Source: Deltaproteobacteria bacterium (GTDB lineage Bacteria; Desulfobacterota; Desulfobulbia; Desulfobulbales; Desulfocapsaceae). From it: a DNA stretch of 6,196 bases. Both the position numbers and the translations under genes were made by a program. Of this stretch, positions 6,063-6,196 are shown one piece after another. The stretch's first letter is position 1. Each line of letters begins with the position of its first letter. The stretch lies in assembly GCA_021779275.1 (NCBI GenBank), contig JAJYAX010000104.1, positions 1 through 6,196 on the forward strand. Reading direction: 5' to 3'. The notes under the pieces were generated by a model, which saw only the letters and a program-made list of their open reading frames with translations, did no database searches and had not been told where the DNA came from.

Positions 6063-6196
6063 CGTCTTCACCCTTTTCCTGACAGTGAGCCACGCATTCC
6101 TTGCAATTTAGCTTGATTTTTCCCAAACTGTGGAAGCTGGCGAACCCTTCGATAAGATTGTCTCCTCCACGGGGGCAGACATGCAGGAAGTGGATG
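6055..6196 (-). CDS. Unrecognised cysteine-containing protein, C-terminal fragment (5' end outside window)
   Basis: On the minus strand a frame is open from the right edge to a TAA stop (plus-strand TTA at 6055-6057), giving the last 46 residues. It reads as protein-like sequence: HVCPRGGDNLIEGFASFHSL followed by GKIKLNCKECVAHCQEKG and a short acidic end. Four cysteines form C-x23-C-x2-C-x3-C, which could hold a metal or an Fe-S cluster. I do not recognise the family. The plus strand here has several stops and no plausible gene. The gene converges on the selenoprotein gene, and their ends overlap by 8 bases (6055-6062) with no terminator between them. The call rests on composition and the cysteine pattern only. 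Confidence 0.6.
   Translation of the reverse strand, partial: IHFLHVCPRGGDNLIEGFASFHSLGKIKLNCKECVAHCQEKGEDAT

Noticed and set aside
1..6196. CRISPR array, tRNA, rRNA or insertion sequence with transposase
   Set aside because: I saw no regularly spaced direct repeats, no tRNA cloverleaf or rRNA-like stretch, and no transposase motif on either strand.

Overview
The window looks like a piece of chromosome from an anaerobic bacterium, most likely a Desulfobacterota-type (former Deltaproteobacteria) sulfate reducer or syntroph. That placement is an inference. It rests on a soluble heterodisulfide-reductase-like (Hdr) operon with a double-length HdrA and an FrhB/FdhB-type partner, a stand-alone ferritin-like diiron protein, and a selenocysteine-containing Rdx protein with a bacterial-type SECIS hairpin.

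Layout. (1) Positions 1-367: the 3' end of an FrhB/FdhB-family iron-sulfur flavoprotein subunit. (2) 378-3476: hdrA, a 1032-residue tandem HdrA. (3) 3488-3991: hdrC. (4) 3992-4108: a 117-base gap holding a strong hairpin whose 9-base loop is exactly complementary to a segment just after the hdrC stop. (5) 4109-4996: hdrB with two cysteine-rich CCG domains. (6) 4997-5123 and 5586-5816: two non-coding gaps around a small rubrerythrin-like gene (5124-5585). Each carries a palindromic element beginning GTGTCAGG and sharing a TTCGG-N7-CCG core, which looks like a REP-type repeat. (7) 5817-6062: an 81-residue Rdx/SelW-like selenoprotein, with a GTG start, an in-frame TGA in a CxxU motif and a hairpin with a GGUCU loop just downstream. 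(8) 6055-6196, minus strand: the C-terminal end of an unrecognised cysteine-containing protein that converges on the selenoprotein gene and overlaps its end by 8 bases.

How the genes work together. The first four genes are on one strand. The first three are tightly spaced, as expected for a co-transcribed soluble electron-transfer complex. The FrhB/FdhB-like subunit probably feeds electrons from formate or another low-potential donor to HdrA. Flavins and Fe-S clusters in HdrA would distribute them, and HdrC would pass them to the non-cubane [4Fe-4S] clusters of HdrB, where a disulfide would be reduced. The physiological disulfide, and whether the complex bifurcates electrons, cannot be read from this sequence. 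The diiron protein and the selenoprotein fit oxidative-stress or thiol-redox roles but look like separate units. The clearest item a standard annotation would miss is the selenoprotein. The structured hdrC-hdrB gap and the repeat pair are the main non-coding points of interest.
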